This document shows positions 1-10,032 of a DNA stretch of 64,000 bases, piece by piece. The notes under the pieces were generated by a model. The model saw nothing but the letters and a program-made list of their open reading frames with translations, had not been told where the DNA came from and made no database searches. The stretch is taken from the NCBI GenBank assembly GCA_004764695.1, contig SMSO01000037.1, positions 2,974,337 to 3,038,336 of the forward strand, given 5' to 3'. The DNA comes from Schizochytrium sp. TIO01. Taxonomy: Eukaryota; Sar; Bigyra; Thraustochytrida; Thraustochytriidae. Within the stretch, counting starts at the first letter, position 1. Every line of letters begins with the position of its first letter. A program made the translations under genes and the position numbers.

Positions 1-2672
1 CAGACCAAATTGCTGAGTCAAGAAACTGATCATAGAGATGATGATATGGGTCCTTGCTATGCTTTGAACGGGAGATATTGGAGCTCTCTTTTGTTGCAGC
101 AGCTGAAGCGCCTTGGCCCGAGACAAGAACATTGGCGTGTTCTCCCGGGCTGTAATGAGCTGTCGTAGATCTACAACGGCGAGGTTGAAATGGAGTCATG
201 GCAAGCTTCAAGTCGAGAATTTTACCATCACTAGGCAGATTTGCACTTGCGAGTCGACAAACACCATACTCAGCACAGAACAGTTCGATTGTACCAGTCT
301 GGTTTAGTTGTAAAAACAAAGGACTCTCTTTATCGTCTGCACTAACCAAGAGATGACACGGAGAAGAGGTGGAGCGATAAGCTGGATGAGAGCACATTGC
401 GTTCCTTGTAACAGAAGCTGGAATAAGTTCTTCTAACATACACCACTTGGATAGTTGATGGTTTTTAGTCCATAAATCTGAGGAACGCAATGCATTAGGA
501 GGTCGTTTCGTCCTGGGGCTCGTGAAACGAGAATGTATTAGATTACCCTGCTTGGCTTCCTTTGACCCCCAAGTTTGCACATTTGCTTGGCGGCCGTGCA
601 TACAACAATCATTTCCACAAACCAGCAAGGACATCTCAGGCCTTGGGTCGTACTCATCGAAGCGCTTTGTTTTGGCATAGAAAGGTCTTGCAGCAAAATA
701 CTTGCGATGTGAGCGCAAACATCCAATATGCTTCTGTAAATCTTCTTTCCAAAATGTATCCTCTCGAAATGCTCCACAACGCAACAAAATCGTCTCCGCT
801 GAAACCAACGTGGGGCTGGTAGCCTCCTCTGTTTGTAACATGTATTGAGGCAAGGTTTCGTCAATCTGACGCGCCTCACTGGCCTGATCCATGTCCTGTG
901 CAGAGATACTTTCTTCATGAGAGTCGTCACAAGAACCTATATCAGGCATGCGAGTTTCTGAGTGTGTCAACTGAGAAGACATCCATCGGGTACGGACATA
1001 CTCCCCTATACGTGCCAGCGGGGCTAATGCTGGTGAGGCAAGGTAGTCTGCAGAGGCTAACAACGAAGCATATTCAGTTCTAGCTCGAGGAGAGTCTAAA
1101 CCCTCAATAGAAAGTGGAAGTTGAGCCCAGCTGGGGTTAGGAGGTGCATGGGACCTTTGCTGATCATTTTGTAAAGAAGAACATAGTGCCTCGATTCTTG
1201 TCCGTAAAATATTGAAGCTAAGTCCAGCGGTTCTGACTTTTGCATCAACGAAAATGTTAATAACAGGGGGTCTGATCTGTGCACACGTGTCCTCGTCCAA
1301 ACTAGCCACACCGTGCGAGACTGAATCGTCATCGTCTTTCGGTGAACACGAAACAGATCGCGTATCAAGGTCATCTTCATGCCTATTGCTATGGCTGCAA
1401 TGATCATCCATAACACGCTCAACTCTAGAGTGTAGATTTTCAAAATTATCATCATGGTTCTGACTTAGTGATGACCTGGAGCGGTTCCGTGCGGTCTTAC
1501 ATTGTTCCGATTGGGCTTCAGAATATCGAGAAGATTCTGGCATGCAAAGATCGGCAATAATTAAGTCATCTGCAAGATCACTCTCGTCGCTTTCAAGGCT
1601 CAATCGCAACATATGTTCAGGAAGACCCTCCGCACGTGCACATTTCTGTCTCAAATCCGCAATCGTGATTTGCGCCAGACATGTGATGTAAATTGGATTT
1701 CCACAGAATGGGTTCTTGATACAAACTGTGATTGAATTTTCGGGTTTGGCTTGCCTCTTCATGGCTTAGAGTCGATTGGCATTTGCTAGGCATGCCGTGT
1801 TCCTCCATAGCCAGTAACCATTTTGCCAATCTGACTTCCGGGCTATGCTCTCCTAATGCTAGGCGGAAAGTATTCAGTTGTGCAAGGGGGAGTGGAACGT
1901 AGTCTGGGAACGCTATGGTAGACATTGGGAAGGTGCCATCGACCGGGTTCCGGTGCAGTACATACCTTCGCACACCTGACGCGATCACGAGAACATCTCC
2001 ATCTGCACATGCTGCAACTTTAGAGCCTATTTCCGGAAGAGGATGAGTCCACAGGACCTTGATAGCTGTCTTTTCTACATCCTGGGTCTCTAAGTTTTGT
2101 TGCGTTCCATGGAAATCCACTATCGCGATCCATTCCTTGCACGAGATTTTTTCTGCAATTACTAAAGCTTTCCTTGCTGACCCAGGTCCCAGAGAGCACG
2201 CATCAACAATTTTTGTCAATAGGTGCTCATGCATAAATCCCTGCGCATTGTGCACGAGTTCTGAGCCGCCAATGTAAATCTGATCTAATCCTCCATTGCG
2301 CTTGAATGCGCCCAAATGCCGTTCCGCAGTTCGTTCCGCAATTCCTGAACGTCTTTCTGCACAGTAAGGTCTCTCTGCTTCCGAAACCTTTTTATAGTCT
2401 ACCTCCGCGTCCTCCATAAAATTTTTCGAGCTGCCCTCCCCCCGCGGGGATCTTTCCATCCTCTGTTCGAATTCTACGAGCGAGCTTTTCTTCTTGTCGT
2501 TGGGCTCTTTCGGAGATAGGATAGTGGGGCTCTCAGCCATGGACCCCTGCGCCGCGCTTATTTCCGAAGACAGGGGCAGAGATGCTCCTAAAGGAACTAC
2601 AGAGGAAATCGCCTCCGGGGATGACGACGAGCTCGGACTTGGCGAGGCACGCCACGAACTCTCGCGTGCCAT
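1..2672 (-). CDS. Ubiquitin-like-domain protein, 3' partial, one unresolved frame change
   Basis: An ATG at 2672 opens a Ser/Pro-rich N-terminus, followed by a globular-looking region to about 1830. That frame stops at 1617. A second minus-strand frame is open without a stop from about 1762 to the left edge, some 587 codons, so this gene leaves the window. Around 1732-1543 this second frame matches a ubiquitin-like fold: a first strand (ITVCIKNP), then TIADLRQK, then EGLPEHMLRLSL, corresponding to the ubiquitin helix and the EGIPPDQQRL turn. Further downstream it is acidic and Ser-rich, with a Cys-containing stretch near 600. The two frames must be joined by a short intron or a sequence error between about 1740 and 1845; one weak option is GTCAGA to ATGAAG (79 nt). 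The family beyond the UBL is not recognised. Tandem with the next minus-strand gene. Confidence 0.6.
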
Positions 2673-3809
2673 GCTGCAGAGCTCGGCGAGTTGCGTGTTT
2701 GAATATTTCTCTAGAGGTATATTTCTCTACTTGTTTCTTCCTTTCTTTGTAGGAAAAAATAGCGCTTTATTATAATAAAATTCATTTTATTGTTTATTTT
2801 AATTTTAAAAAATAAATTAAATATCATGATAGTAGAAAAGATCTTATGTTTTTGAACTTGGAGAAAAAAAGAGACAATAAAAAGAGCAGGAAAGGAGATC
2901 CTGTTACCTATTTGACGTGTCGCTATCTACATCAAATTTGCTAAAGTCCAGAAGTTGTTTCGATTCACCCTCTTTCCTGAACGGAATTTGAAATATCAAC
3001 GTGACCAGCTCATCCTTCTGAGTTGAGCTAGGTCTGATTTCAGGTTTGCGTAATATTAAAAAAAGAAAGTAAAAAAGCTCCGCTCAAATGTCCTAGGAAC
3101 CAAGGTGTCTTTCAAAGTCGTTTGGAAAGTTATTTCCCTCTGAGAAGGAAACAATATAGGATTTGGTGTTTATACGTAGTGAGATGTATAGAAGTTACAC
3201 CAAACACACAGCTCATTGAGCTGATGAACCAGACTACAAAGGTCTTCAACCAAAAGGTCCATGTTCAACTTGCTATTGAAATTGGTTTATTGTGTTAAGG
3301 TTTTTGTTCTCCTTGTGAATTAGACAGGAGCAGGAGTGCACGTGCCGCTATATCAAAATAGATAACGAAACATCGTATCTCACGCAAAAAAGGTGAATAC
3401 TACTTGTTTAGCCGAATAGACATAATACTGTGATGCCAAAACAAGGCGTTTCGGAGAGCTACGCTGTGTATTTTGTATTGCAATTGCGCAAGGTAGAATT
3501 AGGACAACTTATCTCAAGAGTTAGTCTTATATCGATCCTCAGCATGATCCAAATTGAGACGTTTCGTGCGGGGATGCTGTACAGCTTTAACTGCAAGGTG
3601 AATTGAATTTAAAGAATATATTGATCTACAGCTTATATGTTCTTATTTATTTGTAGATGAATCAATATTGGTCAACATATGACTTGCACGAGGGACACGA
3701 ACGGAAGGATTTATGAGCAGTATGGGGTCATGTGTGCCAAGAGACCTCTCACTCCATACTATGTCGCGAAACTGGATTAGATGGAATGAGATCATAAGTA
3801 TCACTTGGC
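2673..3809. other. Intergenic, AT-rich
   Basis: No convincing coding frame. A very AT-rich stretch lies at about 2760-2880, immediately upstream of the ATG at 2672, and probably belongs to the promoter of the minus-strand UBL gene. The rest would hold the 3' flank of the repeat-protein gene at 3810. Confidence 0.5.
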
Positions 3810-4538
3810 TTACTCGTAGGCAAGCTTGGACTTGCTGCTGGCGCGCTTGGAAGACTTGGAAGACTTGGACATCTTGCTGCTGAGGCGCTCAGTGGGCTCG
3901 GGAGTCTCCTCCTCATCAACGGCATCAAAAGCAGGCTTGGACTTGCTGCTGAGGCGCTTGGAGGACTTGGAGGACAGCTTGCTGCTGAGGCGCTCAGTCT
4001 CCTCGGGGATCTCCTCATCAACGGCATCAAAAGCAGGCTTGGACTTGCTGCTGAGGCGCTTGGAGGACTTGGAGGACAACTTGCTGCTGAGGCGCTCAGT
4101 CTCCTCAGGGATCTCATCAGCGACATCCTCAAAAGCAGGCTGGGACTTGCTGCTGAAGAGCTTGTTGGAGGCCTTGGAGGACTTGCTGCTGAGGCGCTTG
4201 CCCTCCTCGGGGATCTCATCAGCAGCATCATCGAAGGCAGGCTTGGACTTGCTGCTGAGGCGGCGGGAGACGCGGGCAACAATGGACTTCACGGAGAGGG
4301 TGCCAGACTTGTTGCGTTCGTCCTCACCAGCCTCAGCGGTGGCCTCGGCAATCTCAGCACCAAGACCAGCGGTTCCGAATCCAGCAGACTCGCTGCCCAT
4401 TCCGGCAAGCTTACGCATTCTAGATCCAAGAGTAGACTTGGAGCTGCGGCGGGCCTCCTCCTCTTCCTGGCGACGCTTCTCGACCTCGTTCACGACGGCC
4501 TCAGAGGGAGTGTAGTTGCCATCACCGAAGGTGCTCAT
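3810..4538 (-). CDS. Ser/Lys-rich 34-residue tandem-repeat protein
   Basis: A 242-residue frame starting at the ATG at 4538; the open frame upstream of it has no ATG. The first half is charged (EKRRQEEEEARR) and Gly/Ala-rich. The C-terminal part is five copies of a unit built on RLSSKSKPAFD plus an acidic DEIPEETERLSSK stretch. At DNA level the same word recurs at 3824, 3926, 4028, 4130 and 4232, an exact 102-bp period equal to 34 residues. The units are dense in Ser-Lys pairs and alternate basic and acidic blocks, suggesting a disordered, possibly phosphorylated protein; that is inference. No signal peptide or membrane segment is visible. Upstream, AAG/GTACGT near 4620 could be a 5' UTR intron donor. 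No family recognised. Confidence 0.7.
   Translation of the reverse strand: MSTFGDGNYTPSEAVVNEVEKRRQEEEEARRSSKSTLGSRMRKLAGMGSESAGFGTAGLGAEIAEATAEAGEDERNKSGTLSVKSIVARVSRRLSSKSKPAFDDAADEIPEEGKRLSSKSSKASNKLFSSKSQPAFEDVADEIPEETERLSSKLSSKSSKRLSSKSKPAFDAVDEEIPEETERLSSKLSSKSSKRLSSKSKPAFDAVDEEETPEPTERLSSKMSKSSKSSKRASSKSKLAYE
3818..4260 (-). repeat. Coding tandem repeat, 102-bp unit, five copies
   Basis: Five in-frame copies of a 102-bp unit. The anchor word (caaaagcagg or a close variant) is at 3824, 3926, 4028, 4130 and 4232. The middle copies are nearly identical and the outer ones diverge, as expected for unequal exchange inside a coding repeat. Confidence 0.85.
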
Positions 4539-5574
4539 CTTCTTAACAATGAAAGAGTTCTTGGACTTTAAAGTCGCTGCTAGTTTGGGATTTGCTTTCG
4601 CTTGGGAGTACAGCACGTACCTTGCGGCGCGTGCAAGTTCTTTCTAGCGAGTTTGCCGAGTGGCTTTGCTTGAAGGCTTGCTTGAAGGCTTGGAGGCTTG
4701 AGAGTTGCGGGTTTGCTTTTGACCGGAGTCCACCACGCCCTCGAAACCCTTGCAAGCTTGCCGCGGCGTGAGCAATGTGTATTGTGGCGTAGCTATCCAC
4801 AGCCTTTGAGGCTGTCTCCAAGTCGCGCTCCAGAGAAAGATACGTACCTCAGAAGAGCTAGCAGTACTAGGCATTACTCAGTATGTGCACTACTCCATCC
4901 CGGATTATCAAAATCCTACTAGATCTTACGTAGGTACATCCTTGTTAGCCGTTGTTATGGGCCTTACGAGTTTGACCTTTTCTCATTTGGAGGCATGTTT
5001 GATGGGGTGAGTGCCTAGCGACAATCTAGCGAATTGGCACTTCCCACTCTTGCTTCCAGCTTTAAGGCAGGCAAGTCGGTAGTAAGCCGGTTGCCTCGAC
5101 AGACAGACAGACTCCGACCTTGACACAGACAAACACAGACAAACACAGGGGATCAGTATGCATAGGCGACGTGAGCGCACACTCCCCCCTCCTGCGCACT
5201 TCTTCTTCTTCCTACGAGTCCTATCGAGGGAGCAATGGCTGAAAGAGCATATCTGTGGAGGCACGCGAGAGTCGCCAGCACATGGACAGGACCGGCACTT
5301 GCAAAAAGCAGTCAGCGAAGGCAGTTCGCGAATGCAAAGTTACTTGTCGGAAATACTCCGAGAAGAAGTCGGCAAGAGACATCGAATAAATAAATAAAAA
5401 CACACTTCTTTCTCTACATATGCAGATTTTTGCAAGCAAGCACCTCATGATGCGACCTATGAAAAGGAAAATTTATGAATGCTGCAGATGACGAGTTAAA
5501 TTCATGAACCTCCTGCATGACCTTTGAGGAATTTGAGACGGGAGAGAGCCATTGCAACTTAGGGTAAGGAGTCC

Positions 5575-5694
5575 CACGTGCGAATTTGGCACGTGCAAGA
5601 TAATACCCACGTGCAAGCCCACGTGCGAAGGGTTAGTGTGAAGGTGGCTGCTAATGAGCAGCAGCGCTGGCTGAGGATTTCGGTGTTGCACGTG
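5575..5694. promoter_or_regulatory. Cluster of five CACGTG boxes
   Basis: CACGTG occurs at 5575, 5590, 5608, 5620 and 5689. The first four share the extended form CACGTGCGAA or CACGTGCAAG and lie within 51 bp. CACGTG is the palindromic E-box/G-box core bound by bHLH and some bZIP factors. The cluster lies about 1.0 kb upstream of the repeat-protein ATG (4538) and about 1.2 kb beyond the 3' end of the frataxin-like gene, so the repeat-protein gene is the more likely target. The regulatory role is inference. Confidence 0.45.
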
Positions 5695-5745
5695 AGAGGG
5701 TATCTGCTGATGCATTCTGACTGACGTGGCTGGGCGAATAAACCT

Positions 5746-5778
5746 CTCGCTCGCTCGCTCACTCGCTCGCTCGCTCGC
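5746..5778. repeat. (CTCG)n microsatellite
   Basis: Eight tetranucleotide units of CTCG with one C/A interruption. Confidence 0.85.
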
Positions 5779-6942
5779 ACTTTCTTCCGATTATCTAGTT
5801 GCTCTGCTATGTTCGCATCACCAGCAACGGGCTCATTTGAATATGATACTGCATCAAGTGCTGCACAGATCTAACAGAAAACCACCAATTTCTGCCAGGC
5901 AACATACATAACATCAAAGCAAGTATCGGAAAGAGCAGATACTCGGACGTGCATGCTCATAGTCTAGTAAAGATTGGTTGGAGGAAAGGATTTAGGGTAG
6001 CTCCTAGGAGCTTGAAGCTACAGGCACTCGTGTGGCGGTTTCAGGAAAAGCAATTAGCACGAGGCAAATGAGATATCTCACGATGCATATCATACGAGCT
6101 CGAAAGAGGTTGTTTATTTAATTCGACGATAGTGACGTGGTCATTAGGCTTCCACTGGCGATGCATAAGTTAGAAGAAACGTCTCACTACTCTAGCTAGG
6201 CCATCAGAAAGGATCTTTTAGATTAATCAGTGTCCAAGTGCCAAATGCAAGCGTCGACAAGTTCCTGCAGGCTCTTTAGAAGGCCGACTTGAGGCAAGAC
6301 ACACGTACACACCTATGTCTAGAGCGGCCTAACTTAAATTAAAGACTTGAACCGTCCCAAGATAGTCAACCTTCCACTAGCCCCACCGAACTCTCGCGAA
6401 AAGCAAAGTCCAAGGCAAATCACACCCAGTCCTCAGATTTGACCTACTGAACATCACACTACAAGAAGGTAAGAATCAAAACAGGACAAAATTATTATTT
6501 GCTTTAAGAAGCGTTGTAGGATATTCTGACATGTGAGACAGTGTCGTTGATGAGCAGCTAGCTTTTGCGCAGTTTTTCTAGCTAGAGCATCCTTAGAAGG
6601 GACACTCATTCTACTAAAGTGAGGAGACATTTTTTTCGCAATGATAATCACCCTTTCAGCTTTCATTTGGTTAGTCAAGCAGATAAAAGTGTTGCCCTCC
6701 TCCACAGCTTGTGAGAGTGAGAATGTGTGGCTTCGGGTGAAAATTCAGGCACACCATCATGAAGTGATGCGTCTTAAATCACTCATCGACTCGTGTTGTT
6801 GAAAGTGTTTTAGCTAAGATACGTGACATAGAGCATCAATCAAGACACACTAAAGCAAGTCGAGACACTTTAAGATACGTGCAGAGGGCCCGTCATACCG
6901 AGTCGTCAAAATTTGTCGCACTCAAAGGGTGTGACTTGTAAC

Positions 6943-7686
6943 TCAAAATGAAAAGTTGGGAACACCATAAACATGGCGCATCACATCTCGCGTCAGGAGT
7001 CCGTCAAATCCGTGCCCGTCAAGTTGGTCACGCCATCGGTCACTTCGTGAGTCAAGGTAATATGTCCTTCCACCACTTTCTGGAGATGTGAAGGTGAGTA
7101 AAAACTTCTTTGGGTCAATCTCCACGGAGAATTTAATGTCAGACCCGGCAAGGTGGGCTGTGATATCCCACTCTGACTCTGCGCTCAGCACAAGGTTCTT
7201 GTTGTCAGACTGAAGATTTTCAAAACCGATGCGAATGTTTTCCAGAGCACGTGTTGCGCGGGCACGAAATTCATCGCCAGTGATAGGCTCGTGAGAAGCG
7301 GCGCGGGACTCCGCAAGGTTATCCTTGGTCAAAGACTTATCTGCCCACCCATAGCCAGGGGGGAGTTTGTCAGTTGCTGCACGCATGAACCCGCGTTGAG
7401 GTGGCACATGCATGTCAAACATGCGGGGCTGTGGACTCGACGAGGTTGCCTCTGCATCCTTCTTTTGTTTGGCTTGCTCGAAGGCAGCACGGCGTTTAGA
7501 CTCGTTGGCCAATCCTCTCCACTGGCCGATGTTTTGAGATCCCGCGGAGATCTTTGAGATCATTGGAAAAGCATTCGAGAGCATACCCTGCGACAATTGG
7601 GTACTCTCGTTCGCATTCATGAAAGGTGTCTTGGCACGAACCATTGAGGCCAGACGCCCAGCCGTCATGTTCCGTCTCATGAGCAT
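6943..7686 (-). CDS. Frataxin-like mitochondrial protein
   Basis: A 247-residue frame from the first ATG (7686). The N-terminus is Arg/Ser/Met-rich without acidic residues (MLMRRNMTAGRLASMVRAK), as in mitochondrial presequences. Residues about 138-240 resemble frataxin: an amphipathic helix (FRARATRALENIRIGFENL), several beta strands, a TSPESGGRTYYLD segment aligning with the frataxin SSP-SGP-RYD strand, then a Trp and a C-terminal helix beginning DGLLTRDV. Frataxins act in mitochondrial Fe-S cluster assembly. Unusual points: the strand before SPESGG reads DPKKFLLTF, lacking the typical NKQxW with its core Trp, and the linker between presequence and domain is long (about 110 residues). An alternative is another small matrix protein with a frataxin-like fold. 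Confidence 0.55.
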   Translation of the reverse strand: MLMRRNMTAGRLASMVRAKTPFMNANESTQLSQGMLSNAFPMISKISAGSQNIGQWRGLANESKRRAAFEQAKQKKDAEATSSSPQPRMFDMHVPPQRGFMRAATDKLPPGYGWADKSLTKDNLAESRAASHEPITGDEFRARATRALENIRIGFENLQSDNKNLVLSAESEWDITAHLAGSDIKFSVEIDPKKFLLTFTSPESGGRTYYLDSRSDRWRDQLDGHGFDGLLTRDVMRHVYGVPNFSF

Positions 7687-8610
7687 CGTTCCTGCTACCA
7701 ACGCAGCAACAAGCAAGTCTTGTTGCTGAGGCGGACAACGCGAGTCCTACGATGTATGCACGGTCCTAAATTCCCGACTTCTTGACAGTGAAGATGACCT
7801 CTGCTGTAGTGATTCACGCTTTAGCTCACTCACGCGCAGCGTTCTCGCCTCTTCTGAAAAGACAACTCTTTTCAAGAAACAATCCAAGAGAGAAAATGGA
7901 AATAGTGTATTAACAGTGAAGGGTCGCTTGCTAGGCTACCTCTACCAGTCACTACCGACCCGCTAAGCAGCACTCCAATGCAATAGGACTCACTACGTTC
8001 ACGTTATTTTTCTTTAATTGAAAAAGGAAGCTCTCCTCCGACACTATTTCCCCGCCGCGGTTTGCACAACGCAAACCTAGATTTGTTCTGTTCCAAATCG
8101 TTCTTTCCACACTGCCTTCATTCTTCTTCGCTTCTCCACTGGGAGAGTTTCCGAGTAGATTTGAGAGTGCAAGCACTGGGCATATCATCTTTCAAAATAA
8201 TGCAGTGGAAAGTGAGAGGAGGGGTGGTGTTTTTCAAATAAAAATATGTTATGTAGTAATGCAGTGAGAGTAGAGGGGGGGATGAGGAAAATGGTGGGGG
8301 AAAATTTTTAGACTCAGACAGATATACACTGGGCGTTATCTCCCCTGAGGTGTCTCAGAGGAGGTTGCTTGAGATGTTTGCTGGTGGTAAACTTGACTTT
8401 GCTCCTGTATATTCTACTTACCCTCGCGTATTCTCTTCTATAGCAAGTGGATAAAGAAGGCTCCGCTGCCATTCAATCAATCAGTAGCGTCGCTAGCGCC
8501 GTGCTTCCTAAGCCGCCTCTGCGAAGGCAGAGACGTCTCTGAGCTAGTCAATCGCCGACGCGGAGGCCCAAACTTGAGCCCATCAGCGACCGAGCAAGCG
8601 AGCGTCCGAA

Positions 8611-8689
8611 AACGAATGAATAAATAAACGAACGAACGAAGGAACGAACGAATGAATGAATGAACGAACGAATGAATGAATGTACGAAG
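8611..8689. repeat. (GAAC/GAAT)n microsatellite
   Basis: Interspersed GAAC and GAAT units over about 80 bp. The same pair of motifs recurs in the GDI 5' leader (15181-15216) and at 48261-48350. Confidence 0.85.
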
Positions 8690-9240
8690 AAACTGGACTT
8701 TTCATTTACTGATTCATTTCAAGTTATAAGTAGACAATCAGAAAGCTCTTCAGTAGCGGGAAAGCCCAATAAATAGAGAATACGGTACAGCAAATATAGA
8801 AAAAGAACTTGAAAAAGAATGGGAGGTTGTGAGGTAAACAGGAGTTGATGAGTTTTGATAATGGTATTATACATAATACGGTAGGAGTGGGGGTTCAGAG
8901 GGGTAGGGAAGAAAAGAGCGAGGAAGGGAAGAAAGTGACTAGTAATAAGGTGGGGGAACTAGGGGAACTATGTAAGAAATGTGATTAAGCAGATCGATTT
9001 GGGTATGGTTATAGTAATTTATTTATCAAGTTAGTAATAATGGATCAACAAGTGAACAAAAGGGAAGTGCTAAGTGAATGAAATGAATAAATGAGTGAAT
9101 ACAATACACTCATATATAGTAGGTAGAGCAGCAGACGATTAATTGATCAACTGCGACAAGAGCCGCCACCGCTTGCGGACTCTCGCCTCACGCCGTGTCT
9201 TGGAAAGGAAACTTGTGACCTCTCCGTTTGGATTGAAGCT

Positions 9241-9444
9241 TTACGTCTGCCTTGCAGTCTCCACTGAAGCTGTAGCAGCGTCCGTCCATTTGAGACCTTG
9301 CCACGCTTGATCATTGCTTCGAAGGCAGCTCCTTCTTTCATCTACGCAGGTATCATCGTTCGTTGGCGACGAACCTACTTTCTCGTAAATCTCAGGTACG
9401 TTGCGCATGTATCGGATTAAGCTACGTGATTTCACAAGAGACAT
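9241..9444 (-). CDS. Weak small ORF, hypothetical
   Basis: An ATG at 9444 opens a 67-residue frame beginning MSLVKSRSLIRYMRNVPEIY, with an amphipathic basic N-terminus. It is divergent from the gene at 9616 with 171 bp between the starts, room for a shared promoter. A GT/AG pair inside it (GTAGGT near 9379, TAG near 9343) could instead join it to another short frame ending at 9147. No family recognised; it may be noise. Confidence 0.2.
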   Translation of the reverse strand: MSLVKSRSLIRYMRNVPEIYEKVGSSPTNDDTCVDERRSCLRSNDQAWQGLKWTDAATASVETARQT

Positions 9445-9615
9445 ATTCTTGGACTTTGTGGTTGGTTTAGGTTTGCCTTCTCGCGTAGCTTTGCACGGAC
9501 TACCTTGAGGAGGTTGCACTCGAGGGAAAAAAATTATGACTAACTTTATATAACTTTGGATTACATTTCACGCAGTCGGAAATTTTAAAGTAGAAGACTT
9601 CATCTCGTGAACACC

Positions 9616-10032
9616 ATGCCTCGTGGACCTCGATTGACTGCGGAGGAGCGTGAGACGCGCCGCGTAGAGATGCAGCGTAAGCAGCTTGACTTGAACCACC
9701 AACTCGATCTCACTAAGGACTTTATTATGCCGAAACGTTGGGAGGAACTCAGCAAGATTGCCGTGCGCCGCATTCAGGAGAACCAGTATGGAGACGTCGA
9801 AGGCGTTGAAGAGGAGGAGGATGAAGATGGCAGCGTCAACTATGATGGTCTCAAGAAGCGCAAGAATGAGAGTGATGACGATTCTGATGACTCGGACGAC
9901 TCTGGTGACTCAGATGACTCAGATGATGATGGTGTAGAGGAAGACGCAAACGGCATGGTTAAGAAGAAGGATGGCAAAAAGAAGGACAAGAAGAAGAAGG
10001 ATAAGAAGAACAAGAAACTGCGTAAGGTTTAA
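9616..10032 (+). CDS. Small acidic/Lys-rich protein, hypothetical
   Basis: A 138-residue frame from ATG 9616 (ACCATGCCTCGT context). The in-frame GTG at 9607 is not a plausible eukaryotic start. Residues about 1-60 form a charged helical region (LTAEERETRRVEMQRKQLDL) followed by MPKRWEELSKIAVRRIQE. Then comes an acidic block of Glu, Asp and Ser (DDDSDDSDDSGDSDDSDDD), and the protein ends in a strongly basic tail of Lys-Asp-Lys repeats (KKDKKKKDKKNKKLRKV). Acidic-then-basic tails are common in nucleolar or ribosome-biogenesis proteins, but the family is not recognised. The Asp/Ser block could be a casein kinase 2 target; that is inference. Confidence 0.65.
   Translation: MPRGPRLTAEERETRRVEMQRKQLDLNHQLDLTKDFIMPKRWEELSKIAVRRIQENQYGDVEGVEEEEDEDGSVNYDGLKKRKNESDDDSDDSDDSGDSDDSDDDGVEEDANGMVKKKDGKKKDKKKKDKKNKKLRKV

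Larger units (their letters stand above)
4539..6942. other. Intergenic, with E-box cluster and (CTCG)n
   Basis: No supported gene. It contains short direct repeats (gcttgaaggcttg) at about 4668-4700, a possible 5' UTR donor near 4620, the CACGTG cluster at 5575-5694 and a (CTCG)n run at 5746-5778. Short frames here look random. Confidence 0.5.
7687..9615. other. Intergenic between two divergently placed genes
   Basis: No clear gene apart from the weak small frame at 9241-9444. G-rich low-complexity sequence lies at 8210-8310 and 8880-8960, and a GAAC/GAAT microsatellite at 8611-8689. Confidence 0.45.
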
